From positions 6,262,001 to 6,326,000 of the forward strand of contig NW_027480440.1 of NCBI RefSeq assembly GCF_051401765.1: 64,000 nucleotides of DNA, read 5' to 3'. Positions 53,946 to 64,000 of this stretch are shown in pieces. Position 1 is the first letter of the stretch. Every line of letters begins with the position of its first letter. A program made the translations under genes and the position numbers. A model generated the notes under the pieces. That model was given only the letters and a program-made list of their open reading frames with translations. It searched no databases and was not told the DNA's origin. The stretch is from Calliopsis andreniformis (taxonomy: Eukaryota > Arthropoda > Insecta > Hymenoptera > Andrenidae).

Positions 53946-55628
53946 ACATTGAGGATTGAGGATTGAGGACTGAGGATTGAGGATTGAGGATGAGGGCTGA
54001 GGGTTGAGGATTGAGGTTTGAGGAGTGAGGACTGAGGATTGAGGATTGAGAATTGAGGATTGAGGATTGAGGACTGAGAATTGAGAATTGAGGATTGAGG
54101 ATGAGGGCTGAGGGTTGAGGATTGAGGGTTGAGGATTGAGGATTGAGAATTGAGAATTTAGGATGAGGACTGAGGGTTGAGGATTTGGGACTGAGGATTG
54201 ACAACTGATTGTTGAGGGCTGAGAGCTGAAGATTGAGGATTCAGGATTGATAATTCAGAATTGAGGTTTGAGGACTGAGGATTGAGGATTGAGGACTGAG
54301 GATTGAGGGTTGATTACTGAGGGTTGAGGATTGAGGGTTGAGGATTGAGGATTGAGGATTGAACATTGAGGATTGATGATTGATGGTTGAATATTGAGGA
54401 TTGAGGATTGTGAATTGAGGACTGAGGGTTGATGGTTGAGGATTGAGGATTGACCATTGGGGATTGAGGATTGAGGATTCAGTGTCGTGGACTGAGGATT
54501 GAGGATTGAGTGTTGAAGATTGAGGATTGAGGACTAACGATTGAAGATTGAGGACTGAGCATTGAAAACAGAGAATTGAGGATATTCTATTGAGGATTGA
54601 AAATTGAGGATTGAGGATTGAGTATTGAGGGTCGAGGATTGAAGATTGAAGATTGAGGTTTGAGGATTGTTGATCGAAGATTGAGGACTGAGCGTTGAGG
54701 ATAGATTATTGAGAATTCATGTTTGGGAACTGAGATTTGATGATTGAAGATTGAGGACTGAGTGTTGAGAATAGAGTGTCGAGAATTGATGTTTGGGAAG
54801 TGAGATTTGAAGATTAAAGGTTGAGGATTGAGTATTGAAAACTGAGAATTGAGAATTTTCCATTGAGGATTGAGAATTGGCGATTGTGAATTGAGGATTG
54901 AGGATTGCGGATAGACGGATGAGTATTGAGGATTGACGATTGATGATTGAGGATTGCGGAATGAGGATTGAGGATTCAGGATTGAGGTCTGAGGGTTGAG
55001 GATTGAGGATTGAGAATTGAGGATTGGTAATTGAATATTGAGGATGGAGGCTTGCGGACTGAGGATTGAGGATCGAGGGTTGAAGATTGAGGATTGAGGA
55101 CTGACGATTGAAGATTCAGGACTGAGCATTGAAAACAGAGAATTAAGGATATTCTATAGAGGATTGAAAATTCAGGATTGAGGATAGAGTATTGATGATT
55201 AAGGGTTGAGAATTGAAGGTTGAGGTTTGAGGATTGACGATTGAAGATTGAGGATTGGGGATTGAGAATTGAGGATTGATGGTTGAGGATTGAGGGTTGA
55301 CGATTCGGGGTGGAGGATTGATGATTCAGTATTGAGGATTGAGGATAGAGGATTGGTGATAGAGCATTGAGGATTGAGTGTTGAGGATTGAAGATTGAGG
55401 ATTGAAAATTGATGATTGAGGATTGAGGATTGAGGATTGAGGATTGAGTATATAGGATTGATTGAGGATTGAATATAGAGGATTGAGGTTTGAGGGTTGT
55501 TTATAGAGCACTGATAATTGAGGATTGAGTGTTGTGAATTGATGGTTGAGCATTGAATATTGAGGAATGAAGTTTGAGGTCTGAGGATTGCGGATTGAGG
55601 ATTGATCATTGAGGATTGAGGTTTGAGG

Positions 55629-56307
55629 ATTGAGATTTGAACATTGAAGATTGAGGATTGAGTATAGAAAACTGAAAATTGAGGATATTCTAATGAGGAT
55701 TGAGAATTGAGGATGGAGGATTGAGGATTGAAGATTGATGGTTGCGGATTGAGGATTGAAGATTGAAGATTGAGGATTGAGGATTGAGGATTGAGGATTG
55801 AGGATTGTGGATTGGGGATTGAGGACTGAAGATTGAGGATTGAGGAATGAGGAATGAGGGTTGAGGATTGAGGTTTGAGTAATGAGGACTGAGGATTGCG
55901 GATTGAGGATTGAGGATTCAGGATTGAGGGTCGAGTATTGAAGATTGACGACTGAGGATTGAGGATTGAGGATTGCGGATTGAGGATCGAGGATTGAGAA
56001 TTGAGGGTCGAGGATTGAAGATTGAAGATTGTGGTTTGAGGATTGTTGATTGAAGATTGAGGACTGAGTGTTGAGGATAGAGTGTTGAGGATTGATGTTT
56101 GGGAACTAAGATTTGAAGACTGTAGATTGAGGATTGAGTTTTGAAAACTGAGAATTGAGGATCTTCTATTGAGGGCTGAGAATTGAGGATTGAGTATTGA
56201 GGATTGGGGAATGAGGATTAAGGATTGAGGACTGTAGGTTGAGGATTGAGGATTGACGATTGAGGTTTGAGGATTGAAGGTTGAGTGTCGTGGACTGAGG
56301 ATTGAGG
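55629..56307 (+). repeat. 0.68-kb abutting tandem duplication, copy A
   Basis: Copy A begins at GAGATTTGAACATTG and runs to the same phrase at about 56,308, an offset of 679 (97 heptamers). Later in the unit the offset becomes 714, so copy B holds five extra heptamers. A third relative begins near 59,396. The unit carries the GTTTGGGAACTAAG and GTAGATTGAGG words. Confidence 0.65.
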
Positions 56308-56944
56308 ATTGAGATTTGAACATTGAAGATTGAGGATTGAGTATAGAAAACTGAAAATTGAGGATATTCTAATGAGGATTGAGAATTGAGGATGGAGGCT
56401 TGCGGACTGAGGATTGAGGATTAAGGGTTGCGGATTGAGGATTGAAGATTGAGGATTGAGGATTGAGGATTGAGGATTGAGGATTGTGGATTGGGGATTG
56501 AGGACTGAAGATTGAGTATTGAGGAATGAGGAATGAGGGTTGAGGATTGAGGTTTGAGTAATGAGGACTGAGGATTGCGGATTGAGGATTGAGGATTCAG
56601 GATTGAGGGTCGAGTATTGAAGATTGACGACTGAGGATTGAGGATTGAGGATTGCGGATTGAGGATCAAGGATTGAGAATTGAGGATTGCGGATTGAGGA
56701 TTGAGGATTGAGAATTGAGGGTCGTGGATTGAAGATTGAAGATTGAGGTTTGAGGATTGTTGATTGAAGATTGAGGACTGAGTGTTGAGGATAGAGTGTT
56801 GAGGATTGATGTTTGGGAACTAAGATTTGAAGACTGTAGATTGAGGATTGAGTATTGAAAACTGAGAATTGAGGATTTTCTATTGAGGGCTGAGAATTGA
56901 GGATTGAGTATTGAGGATTGGGGATTGAGGATTAAGGATTGAGG
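56308..56944 (+). repeat. 0.68-kb tandem duplication, copy B
   Basis: Copy B abuts copy A. It matches up to a GAGTATTGAGGATTGGGG phrase and then passes into plain GAGGATT units. It therefore lacks the GTGTCGTGGACTG end that copy A has at about 56,286. Confidence 0.65.
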
Positions 56945-59900
56945 ATTGAGGATTGAGGATTGAGTATAGAGCATTGAGGATTGAGAATTGAGGAATGAGT
57001 GTTGAGGATTGAAGATTGAGGATTGAGAACTGATGATTGAGGATTGAGGACTGAGGATTGAGGGTTGATTACTGAGGGTTGAGGATAGATGGTTGAGGAT
57101 TGAGGATTGAGGATTGAACATTGAGGTTTGATGATTGATGGTTAAATATTGGGGATTGAGGATTGTGAATTGAGGACTGAGGGTTGATGGTTGAGGATTG
57201 AGGATTGACCATTGGGGATTGAGGATTGAGGATTCAGCGTCGTGGACTGAGGATTGAGGATTGAGTGTTGAAGATTGAGGATTGAGGACTAACGATTGAA
57301 GATTGAGGACTGAGCATTGAAAACTGAGAATTGAGGATATTCTATTGAGGATTGAAAATTGAGTATTGAGGATTGAGGATTGGGGATTAAGGGTTGAGGA
57401 TTGAGTATAGAGGATTGAGGATTGAGATTTGAAGATTGAGTGTTGAGGATTGAAGATTGAGGACTGAGAACTGATGATTGAGGTTCGAGGACTGAGGATT
57501 GAGGGTTGATTACTGATGGTTGAGGATTGAGGGTTGACGATTGAGGATTGAGGATTGAGGATTGAGGGTCGAGGATTGAAGATTGAATATTGAGGTTTGA
57601 GGATTGTTGATTGAAGATTGAGGACTGAGCGTTGAGGATAGATTATTGAGAATTCATGTTTGGGAACTGAGATTTGATGATTGAAGATTGAGGACTGAGT
57701 GTTGAGAATAGAGTGTCGAGAATTGATGTTTGGGATGTGAGATTTGAAGATTAAAGATTGAGGATTGAGTATTGAAAACTGAGAATTGAGAATTTTCCAT
57801 TGAGGATTGAGAATTGGCGATTGAGAATTGAGGATTGAGGATTGCGGATAGACGGATGAGTATTGAGGATTGACGATCGATGATTGAGGATTGCGGAATG
57901 AGGATTGAGGATTCAGGATTGAGGACTGAGCGTTGAGGATTGAGGATTGAGAATTGAGGATTGGTAATTGAATATTGAGGATGGAGGCTTGCGGACTGAG
58001 GATTGAGGATTAAGGGTTGAGGATTGAAGGTTGAGGTTTGAGGATTGACTTTTGAGGATTGAGGATTGGGCATTGAGAGTTGAGTATTGAGGATTGATGG
58101 TTGAGGATTGAGGATTGCCGATTGAGGATTGAGGCTTGAAGATTGAGTGTCGTGGACTGAGGATTGAGGATCGCGGGTTGAATATTGAGGATTGAGGACT
58201 GACGATTGAAGATTCAGGACTGAGCATTGAAAACTGAGAATTAAGGATATTCTATTGAGGATTGAAAATTCAGGATTGAGGATAGAGTATTGAGGATTAA
58301 GGGTTGAGAATTGAAGGTTGAGGTTTGAGGATTGACGATTGAAGATTGAGGATTGGGGATTGAGAATTGAGGATTGATGGTTGAGGATTGAGGGTTGACG
58401 ATTCGGGGTGGAGGATTGAGGATTCAGTATTGAGGATTGAGGATAGAGGATTGGTGATTGAGCATTGAGGATTGAGTGTTGAGGATTGAAGATTGAGGAT
58501 TGAAAATTGATGATTGAGGATTGAGGATTGAGGATTGAGGATTGAGTATTTAGGATTGATTGAGGACTGAATATAGAGGATTGAGGTTTGAGGGTTGATT
58601 ATAGAGCACTGATAATTGAGGATTGAGTGTTGTGAATTGAGGGTTGAGCATTGAATACTGAGGAATGAAGTTTGAGGACTGAGGATTGCGGATTGAGGAT
58701 TGATCATTGAGGATTGAGGATTGAGGATTGAGGATTGATGGTTGAGGATTGAGGATTGCCGATTGAGGATTGAGGATTGAAGATTGAGTGTCGTGGACTG
58801 AGGACTGACGATTGAGGGTTGAAGATTGAGGATTGAGGACTGACGATTGAAGATTGAGGACTGAGTATTGAATACTGAGAATTGCGGATATTCTATTGAG
58901 GATTGAAAATTGAGGATTGAGGATTGAGGATTCAGGATTGAGAATTGAGGATTGCGGATTGAGGATAGAGGATTGAAGGTTGAGGTTTGAGGATTGACGA
59001 TTGAAGATTGATGATTGGGGATTGAGAATCGTGGATTGATGGTTGAGGATTGAGGGTTGACGATTCGGGGTGGAGGATTGAGGATTCAGTATTGAGGATT
59101 GAGGATAGAGGGTTGGGGATTGAGCATTGAGGATTGAGTGTTGAGGATTGAAGATTGAGGATTGAAAATTGATGATTGAGGATTGAGGATTGAGGATTGA
59201 GTATTGAGTATTTAGGATTGATTGAGGATTGAATATAGAGGATTGAGGTTTGAGGTTTGATTATAGAGCACTGATAATTGAGGATTGAGTGTTGTGAATT
59301 GAGGGTTGAGCATTGAATATTGAGGAATGAAGTTTGAGGACTGAGGATTGCGGATTGAGGATTGATCATTGAGGATTGAGGTTTGAGGTTTGAGGATTGA
59401 GATTTGAACATTGAAGATTGAGGATTGAGTATAGAGAACTGACAATTGAGGATATTCTAATGAGGATTGAGAATTGAGGATTGAGGATTGAGGATTGAAG
59501 ATTGATGGTTGCGGATTGAGGATTGAAGATTGAGGATTGAGGATTGAGGATTGAGGATTGAGGATTGTGGATTGGGGATTGAGGACTGAAGATTGAGGAT
59601 TGAGGACTGAGGAATGAGGGTTGAGGATTGAGGTTTGAGTATTGAGGACTGAGGATTGCGGATTGAGGATTGACGATTGAGGATTGAGGGTCGAGTATTG
59701 AAGATTGAGGATTGAGGATTGAGGATTGAGGATTGCGGATTGAGGATTGAGGATTGAGAATTGAGGGTCGAGGATTGAAGATTGAAGATTGAGGTTTGAG
59801 GATTGTTGATTGAAGATTGAGTACTGAGTGTTGAGGATAGAGTGTTGAAGATTGATGTTTGGGAACTAAGATTTAAAGACTGTAGATTGAGGATTGAGTA

Positions 59901-61465
59901 TTGAAAACTGAGAATTGAGGATTTTCTATTGAGGGCTGAGAATTGGGGATTGAGTATTGAGGATTGGGGATAGAGGATTGAGGATTGAGGATTGTAGGTT
60001 GAGGATTGAGTATTGACGATTGGGGTTTGAGGATTGAAGGTTGAGTGTCGTGGACTGAGGATTGATGATTGAGGGTTGTAGATTGAGGATTGAGGACTGA
60101 CGATTGAAGATTGAGGACTGAGTATTGAAAACTGAGATATGAGGTTATTCTATTGAGGATTGAATATTGAGGATTGAGGATTGAGGATTCAGGATTAATG
60201 GTTGAGCATTGAAGGCTGAGGTTTAAGGATTGACGATTGAGGATTGAGGATTCGGGATCGAGGATTGAGGATTGATGGTTGAGGATTGAGGATTGACGAT
60301 TGGGGATTGTGGATTGAGGATTGAGGACTGAGGATTGAGGATTGTGTATAGAGGATTGAGGTTTGAGAATTGAGGATTGAGTGTTGAGGATTGAAGATTG
60401 AGGATTGAGGATAGAGGATTGAGGAATGAGGATTAAGGGTTGAGGATTGAGTATAGAGGATTGAGGATTGAGATTTGAGGATTGAGTGTTGAGGATTGAA
60501 GATTGAGGATTGAGAACTGTTGATTGAGGTTTGAGGACTGAGGATTGAGGGTTGATTGCTGAGGGTTGAGGATTGAGGGTTGACGATTGAGGATTGAGGG
60601 TTGAGGATTGAGAGTCGAGGATTGAAGATTGAAGATTGAGGTTTGAGGATGGTTGATTGAAGATTGAGGACTGAGTGTTGATGATAGAGTATTGACAATT
60701 GATGTTTGGGAACTGAGATTTGATGATTGAAGATTGAGGACTGTGTGTTGAGGATAGAGTGTTGCGAACTGATGTTTGGGAACTGAGATTTGAAGATTAA
60801 AGATTGAGGATTGAGTATTGAAAACTGAGAATTGAGTATTTTCCATTGAGGATTGTGAATTGACGATTGAGAATTGAGGATTGAGGATTGAGGATAGATG
60901 GATACGTATTGAGGATTGACGATTGAGGATTGAGGATTGCCGATTGAGCATTGAGGATCTAAGATTGAGTGTCGCGGACTGAGGATTGAGGATTGAGGGT
61001 TGAATATTGAGGATTGAGAACTGACTATTGAAAATTGAGGACTGAGTATTGAAAACTGAGGATTGAGGATATTCTATTGAGGATTGAAAATTGAGGATTG
61101 AGAATAGAGTATTGAGGATTAACGGTTGAGGATTGATGGTTGAGGATTGAGGATTGACGATTGAGGATTGAGGATTGGGGATTGAGGATTGAGGATTGAG
61201 GGTTGAGGATTGAGGATTGACGATTGAGGATTGAGGACTGAAAATTGAGGATTGAGGATTGAGGATTGAGGATTGATAGTTGAGGATTGAGGATTGCCGA
61301 TTGAGGATTGAGGATTGAAAATTGAGTGTCGTGGACTGAGGATTGAGGGTTGATGATTGAAGATTGAGGACTGACGATTGAAGATTGAGGACTGAGTATT
61401 GAAAACCGAAAATTGAGGATATTCTATTGAGGATTGAAAATTGATGATTGAGGATTGAGGATTGG

Positions 61466-63671
61466 GGATTGAGGTTTGAGGATTGAGGATTGAGGATTGA
61501 GAGTTGTGGATTGAGGACGAGGACTGAGGGTTGAGTATTGATGTTTGAGGTGTGAGGATTGAGGACTGAGAATTGAGAATTTAGGATGAGGACTGAGGGT
61601 TGAGGATTGAGGATTTGGGACTGAGGATTGACAACTGATTGTTGAGGGCTGAGGGCTGAAGATTGAGGATTCAGGATTGAGAAGTCAGAATTGAGGTTTG
61701 AGGACTGAGGATTGAGGATTGAAGGTAGAGTATTGAGGATTGAAGATTGAGGATAGAGGATTGAGGATTGAGGCTTGAGGATGAGGGCTGAGGGTTGAGG
61801 ACTGAGGATTGCGGATTGAGGATTGATCATTGAGGATTGAGGTTTGAGGTTTGAGGATTGAGATTTGAATATTGAAGATTGAGGATTGAGTATAGAAAAC
61901 TGACAATTGAGTATATTCTAATGAGGATTGGGAATTGAGGATTGAGGATTGAGGATTGAGGATTGAGGATTCAGGATTAATGGTTGAGCATTGAAGGTTG
62001 AGGTTTGAGGATTGAGTATTGAGGATTGAGGATTGGGGATCGAGGATTGAGGATTGATGGTTGAGGATTGAGGATTGACGATTGGGGATTGTGGATCGAG
62101 GATTGAGGATTGAGGATTGAGGATTGAGGATTGAGGATAGGGGATTGAGGATTGAAGATTGAGGATTGAGGATTGAGGGTTGTGGAAAGAGGACGTGGGC
62201 TGAGGGTTGAGTATTGATGTTTGAGGTCTGAGTATTGAGGATTGAGGATTGAGAGTTGAGGATTGAGGATTGAGGATTGAGGATTGAGGCTTGAGGATGA
62301 GGATTGAGGTTTGAGGGCTGAGGACTGATGATTGAGGATTGAGAATTGAGGATTGAGGATTGAGGACTGAGAATTGAGGATTGAGGATTGAAGATTGAGG
62401 ATTGAGAATTGAGGGTTGTGGATTGAGGACGAGGACTGAGGATTGAGTATTGATGTTTGAGGTCTGAGGATTGAGGATTGAGTATTGAGGATTGAAGATT
62501 GAGGATTGAGGATTGAGGATTGAGGATTGAGGATGAGGACTGACGGTTGAGGATTGAGGTTTGAGGAAAGAGAATTGAGGATTGAGGATTGAGGAAGAGG
62601 ACTGACGGTTGAGGATTGAGGTTTGAGGATTGAGGATTGAGGATTGAGAGTTGTGGATTGAGGATTGAGGATTGAGGATTGAAGATTGAGAACTGAGTGT
62701 TGAGCGTTGAGTGATGAGAATTGATGTTTGTGGATTGATATATGAAGATTGAAGAATGGGGATTGAGTATTGAAAGCTGTGAATTGAGGATATTCTATTG
62801 AGGGTTGAGGATTCACAACTGATTGTTGAGGAGTGAGGGCTGAAGATTGAGGATTCAGTATTGAGGATTCAGGATTGAGGTTTGAGGACTGAGGATTGAG
62901 GATTGAGGATTGAGGATAGAGGATTGAGGATTGAATATTGAGGATTGAGGATTGAGGGTTGTGGATTGAGGACGAGGACTGAGGATTGAGTATTGATGTT
63001 TGAGGTCTGAGGATTGAGGATTGAGGATTGAGAATTGAGGATTGAGGATTGAGGATTGAAGATTCAGGATTGGGTATTGAGGATTGAAGAATGAGGATTG
63101 AGGATTGAGGATTGGGGATTGAGGATTGAGGATTGAAGATTGCGGATTGAGGATTGAGGGTTGTGGATTGAGGATGAGGGCTGTGGGTTGTGGATTGAGG
63201 ATTGAGGAGTGAGGACTGAGAATTGAGAATTTAGGATGAGGACTGAGGGTTGAGGATTGAGGATTTGGGACTGAGGATTGACAACTGATTGTTGAGGGCT
63301 GAGGGCTGAAGATTGAGGATTCAGGATTGAGAATTCAGAATTGAGGTTTGAGGACTGAGGATTGAGGATTGATGGTAGAGTATTGAGGATTGAAGATGGA
63401 GGATTGAGGATTGAGGATTGAGGCTTGAGGATGAGGGCTGAGGGTTGAGGACTGAGGATTGCGGATTGAGGATTGATCATTGAGGATTGAGGTATGAGGT
63501 TTGAGGATTGAGATTTGAATATTGAAGATTGAGGATTGAGTATAGAAAACTGACAATTGAGGATATTCTAATGAGGATTGGGAATTGAGGATTGAGGATT
63601 GAGGATTGAGGATTGAGGATTGAGGATGAGGGCTGAGGATTGATGATTGAGTATTGAGGATTGAGGATTGA
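61466..63671 (+). repeat. 2.2-kb segmental duplication, copy 2
   Basis: This is the partner of 51,733-53,945, and it marks the return from zone III to zone II sequence. After about 63,671 it continues with a GAGCATT-GAGG-GAAGATT, GGACTGGGGAATGAGG, GATCTAGG phrase that matches about 51,014 onward. This suggests that the 51-kb region is copied in a rearranged order at the right end of the window. Confidence 0.75.
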
Positions 63672-64000
63672 GCATTGAGGATTGAAGATTGAGGACTGGG
63701 GAATGAGGACTGAAGATTGAGGATTAAGGATAGAAGATTGGGGAGTGAGGATCTAGGATTGGAGATTGATTATTGAGGATTGAGGATTGAGGATTGATGA
63801 TTGAGGATTGAGAATTGAGAATTGAGAATGAGGACTGAGGGTTGAGGATTGAGTTTTGAGGAATGAGGATTGAGGGTTGAGGATTGAGGATTGAGGATTG
63901 AGGATTGAGGATTGAGGATTGAGAATTGAGGATTGAGGATGAGGACTGAGGGTTGACGATTGAGGTCTGAGGAATGAGGATTGAGAGTTGAGGATTGAGG

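Larger units (their letters stand above)
54200..61465 (+). repeat. Zone III: diverged heptamer subfamily
   Basis: This zone has its own set of rare words: GTGTCGTGGACTGAGG, TTTGGGAACTAAG or TTTGGGAACTGAG, GATTCGGGGTGGAGG, GAATTTTCCATTGAGG, GAAAATTGAGG and GATAGACGGATGAG. The 6-base phase-shifting units and GAGGGCT phrases typical of zone I are nearly absent until 61.5 kb. Internal duplications link 54,691-55,130 with 57,628-58,228 (offset 2,937 rising to 3,098, a step of 161 = 23 heptamers) and 58,297-58,707 with about 58,975-59,400. Pieces of this subfamily are also found inside zone II. No gene was seen. Confidence 0.7.
1..64000 (+). repeat. Heptanucleotide satellite array, unit GAGGATT
   Basis: The whole window is head-to-tail GAGGATT units and variants, in one orientation with no inversion seen. 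Common variants differ at one base: GAGGACT, GAGGTTT, GAGAATT, GAAGATT, GAGTATT, GATGATT, GACGATT, GAGGGTT, GAGCATT, GTGGATT, GCGGATT and GGGGATT. More diverged words such as GAAAACT, GATATAT or GATTGTT still keep the 7-base register. C is scarce on this strand, so G/C skew is extreme. Both ends of the window are inside the array, so its true length is unknown. No transposon, gene or unique sequence interrupts it. The scale suggests eukaryotic heterochromatin; the species cannot be told from the sequence. Confidence 0.97.

Noticed and set aside
60433..61830. Long - strand open frames (465 codons here; also 45,553-46,764, 38,829-40,013, 55,199-56,323 and 24,105-25,196) as genes for a heptapeptide-repeat protein
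   Set aside because: The repeat unit read on the - strand has no stop in any frame, so long frames are expected without selection. They overlap one another in different frames, begin at chance CAT words, and end at chance variants. I see no conserved start, splice signals or non-repeat domain.
1..64000. Telomeric repeat tract
   Set aside because: The unit is 7 bp with a G-rich strand like plant TTTAGGG, but GAGGATT lacks GGG and no TTTAGGG or TTAGGG runs were seen.
1..64000. CRISPR array or other repeat-spacer system
   Set aside because: There are no unique spacers. What lies between any two conserved blocks is more of the same heptamer, and block spacing is irregular.
1..64000. Bacterial intergenic heptamer repeats (STRR-like)
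   Set aside because: Such arrays are normally tens to hundreds of bases between genes. Here there is no gene in 64 kb, and there are multi-kilobase higher-order duplications. A bacterial source cannot be fully excluded from this window alone.
1..64000. CENP-B box or known centromere motif
   Set aside because: I saw no match to the CENP-B box pattern with its TTCG and CGGG cores. The CGGCCG cassette does not fit it.

Overview
This window is one continuous array of satellite DNA. All 64 kb are built from the heptanucleotide GAGGATT, or single-base variants of it, always in the same orientation. On the + strand the text is G-, A- and T-rich with very little C. I found no protein gene, RNA gene, transposon, CRISPR array or unique-sequence island. 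Every long open frame lies on the - strand and reads as variations of Asn-Pro-Gln-Ser-Ser-Ile-Leu. That is what AATCCTC repeats give in all three frames, so I annotate no CDS.

Organism: nothing here identifies a species. Heptamer arrays of a few hundred bases occur between genes in some bacteria (for example the STRR repeats of cyanobacteria). An uninterrupted array of more than 64 kb with higher-order duplications and no gene is more like eukaryotic heterochromatin (pericentromeric, subtelomeric or sex-chromosome satellite). This is inference. Plant TTTAGGG and vertebrate TTAGGG telomere repeats were not seen.

Layout. Zone I (about 1-19,000) is rich in GAGGGCT/GAGGACT words and in 6-base units that shift the heptamer phase. 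It contains a 2.5-kb abutting tandem duplication (about 6,434-11,618) and a 4.45-kb-offset duplication (about 12,540-14,543 and 16,990-19,001). Zone II (about 19,000-53,945) carries a 9,117-bp abutting tandem duplication (20,374-29,490 and 29,491-36,649). Its second copy has lost 1,960 bp, exactly 280 heptamers. Zone II also has duplicated segments at 39-45 kb and a cassette with CGGCCG present three times. Zone III (about 54,200-61,465) is a more diverged subfamily with its own words (TTTGGGAACTAAG, GTGTCGTGGACTG) and its own internal duplications. Zone IV (61,466-64,000) returns to zone II sequence as a copy of 51,733-53,945.

The array is not plain. The longest perfect GAGGATT run I found is only 11 units. 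A diverged but strongly recurrent block around GAAAACT and GGATATTCTATT occurs about 80 times at irregular spacing. Short dyad-symmetric motifs (ACAATTGATTGT, CAAC-N5-GTTG, AATTCAGAATT) recur as well, which is notable because the rest of the array is too strand-asymmetric to form inverted repeats. These blocks are the best candidates for anything functional, such as protein binding or recombination points, but that is inference. Coordinates of duplication ends were placed by eye and may be off by ten or more bases, because the flanks are themselves repeats.
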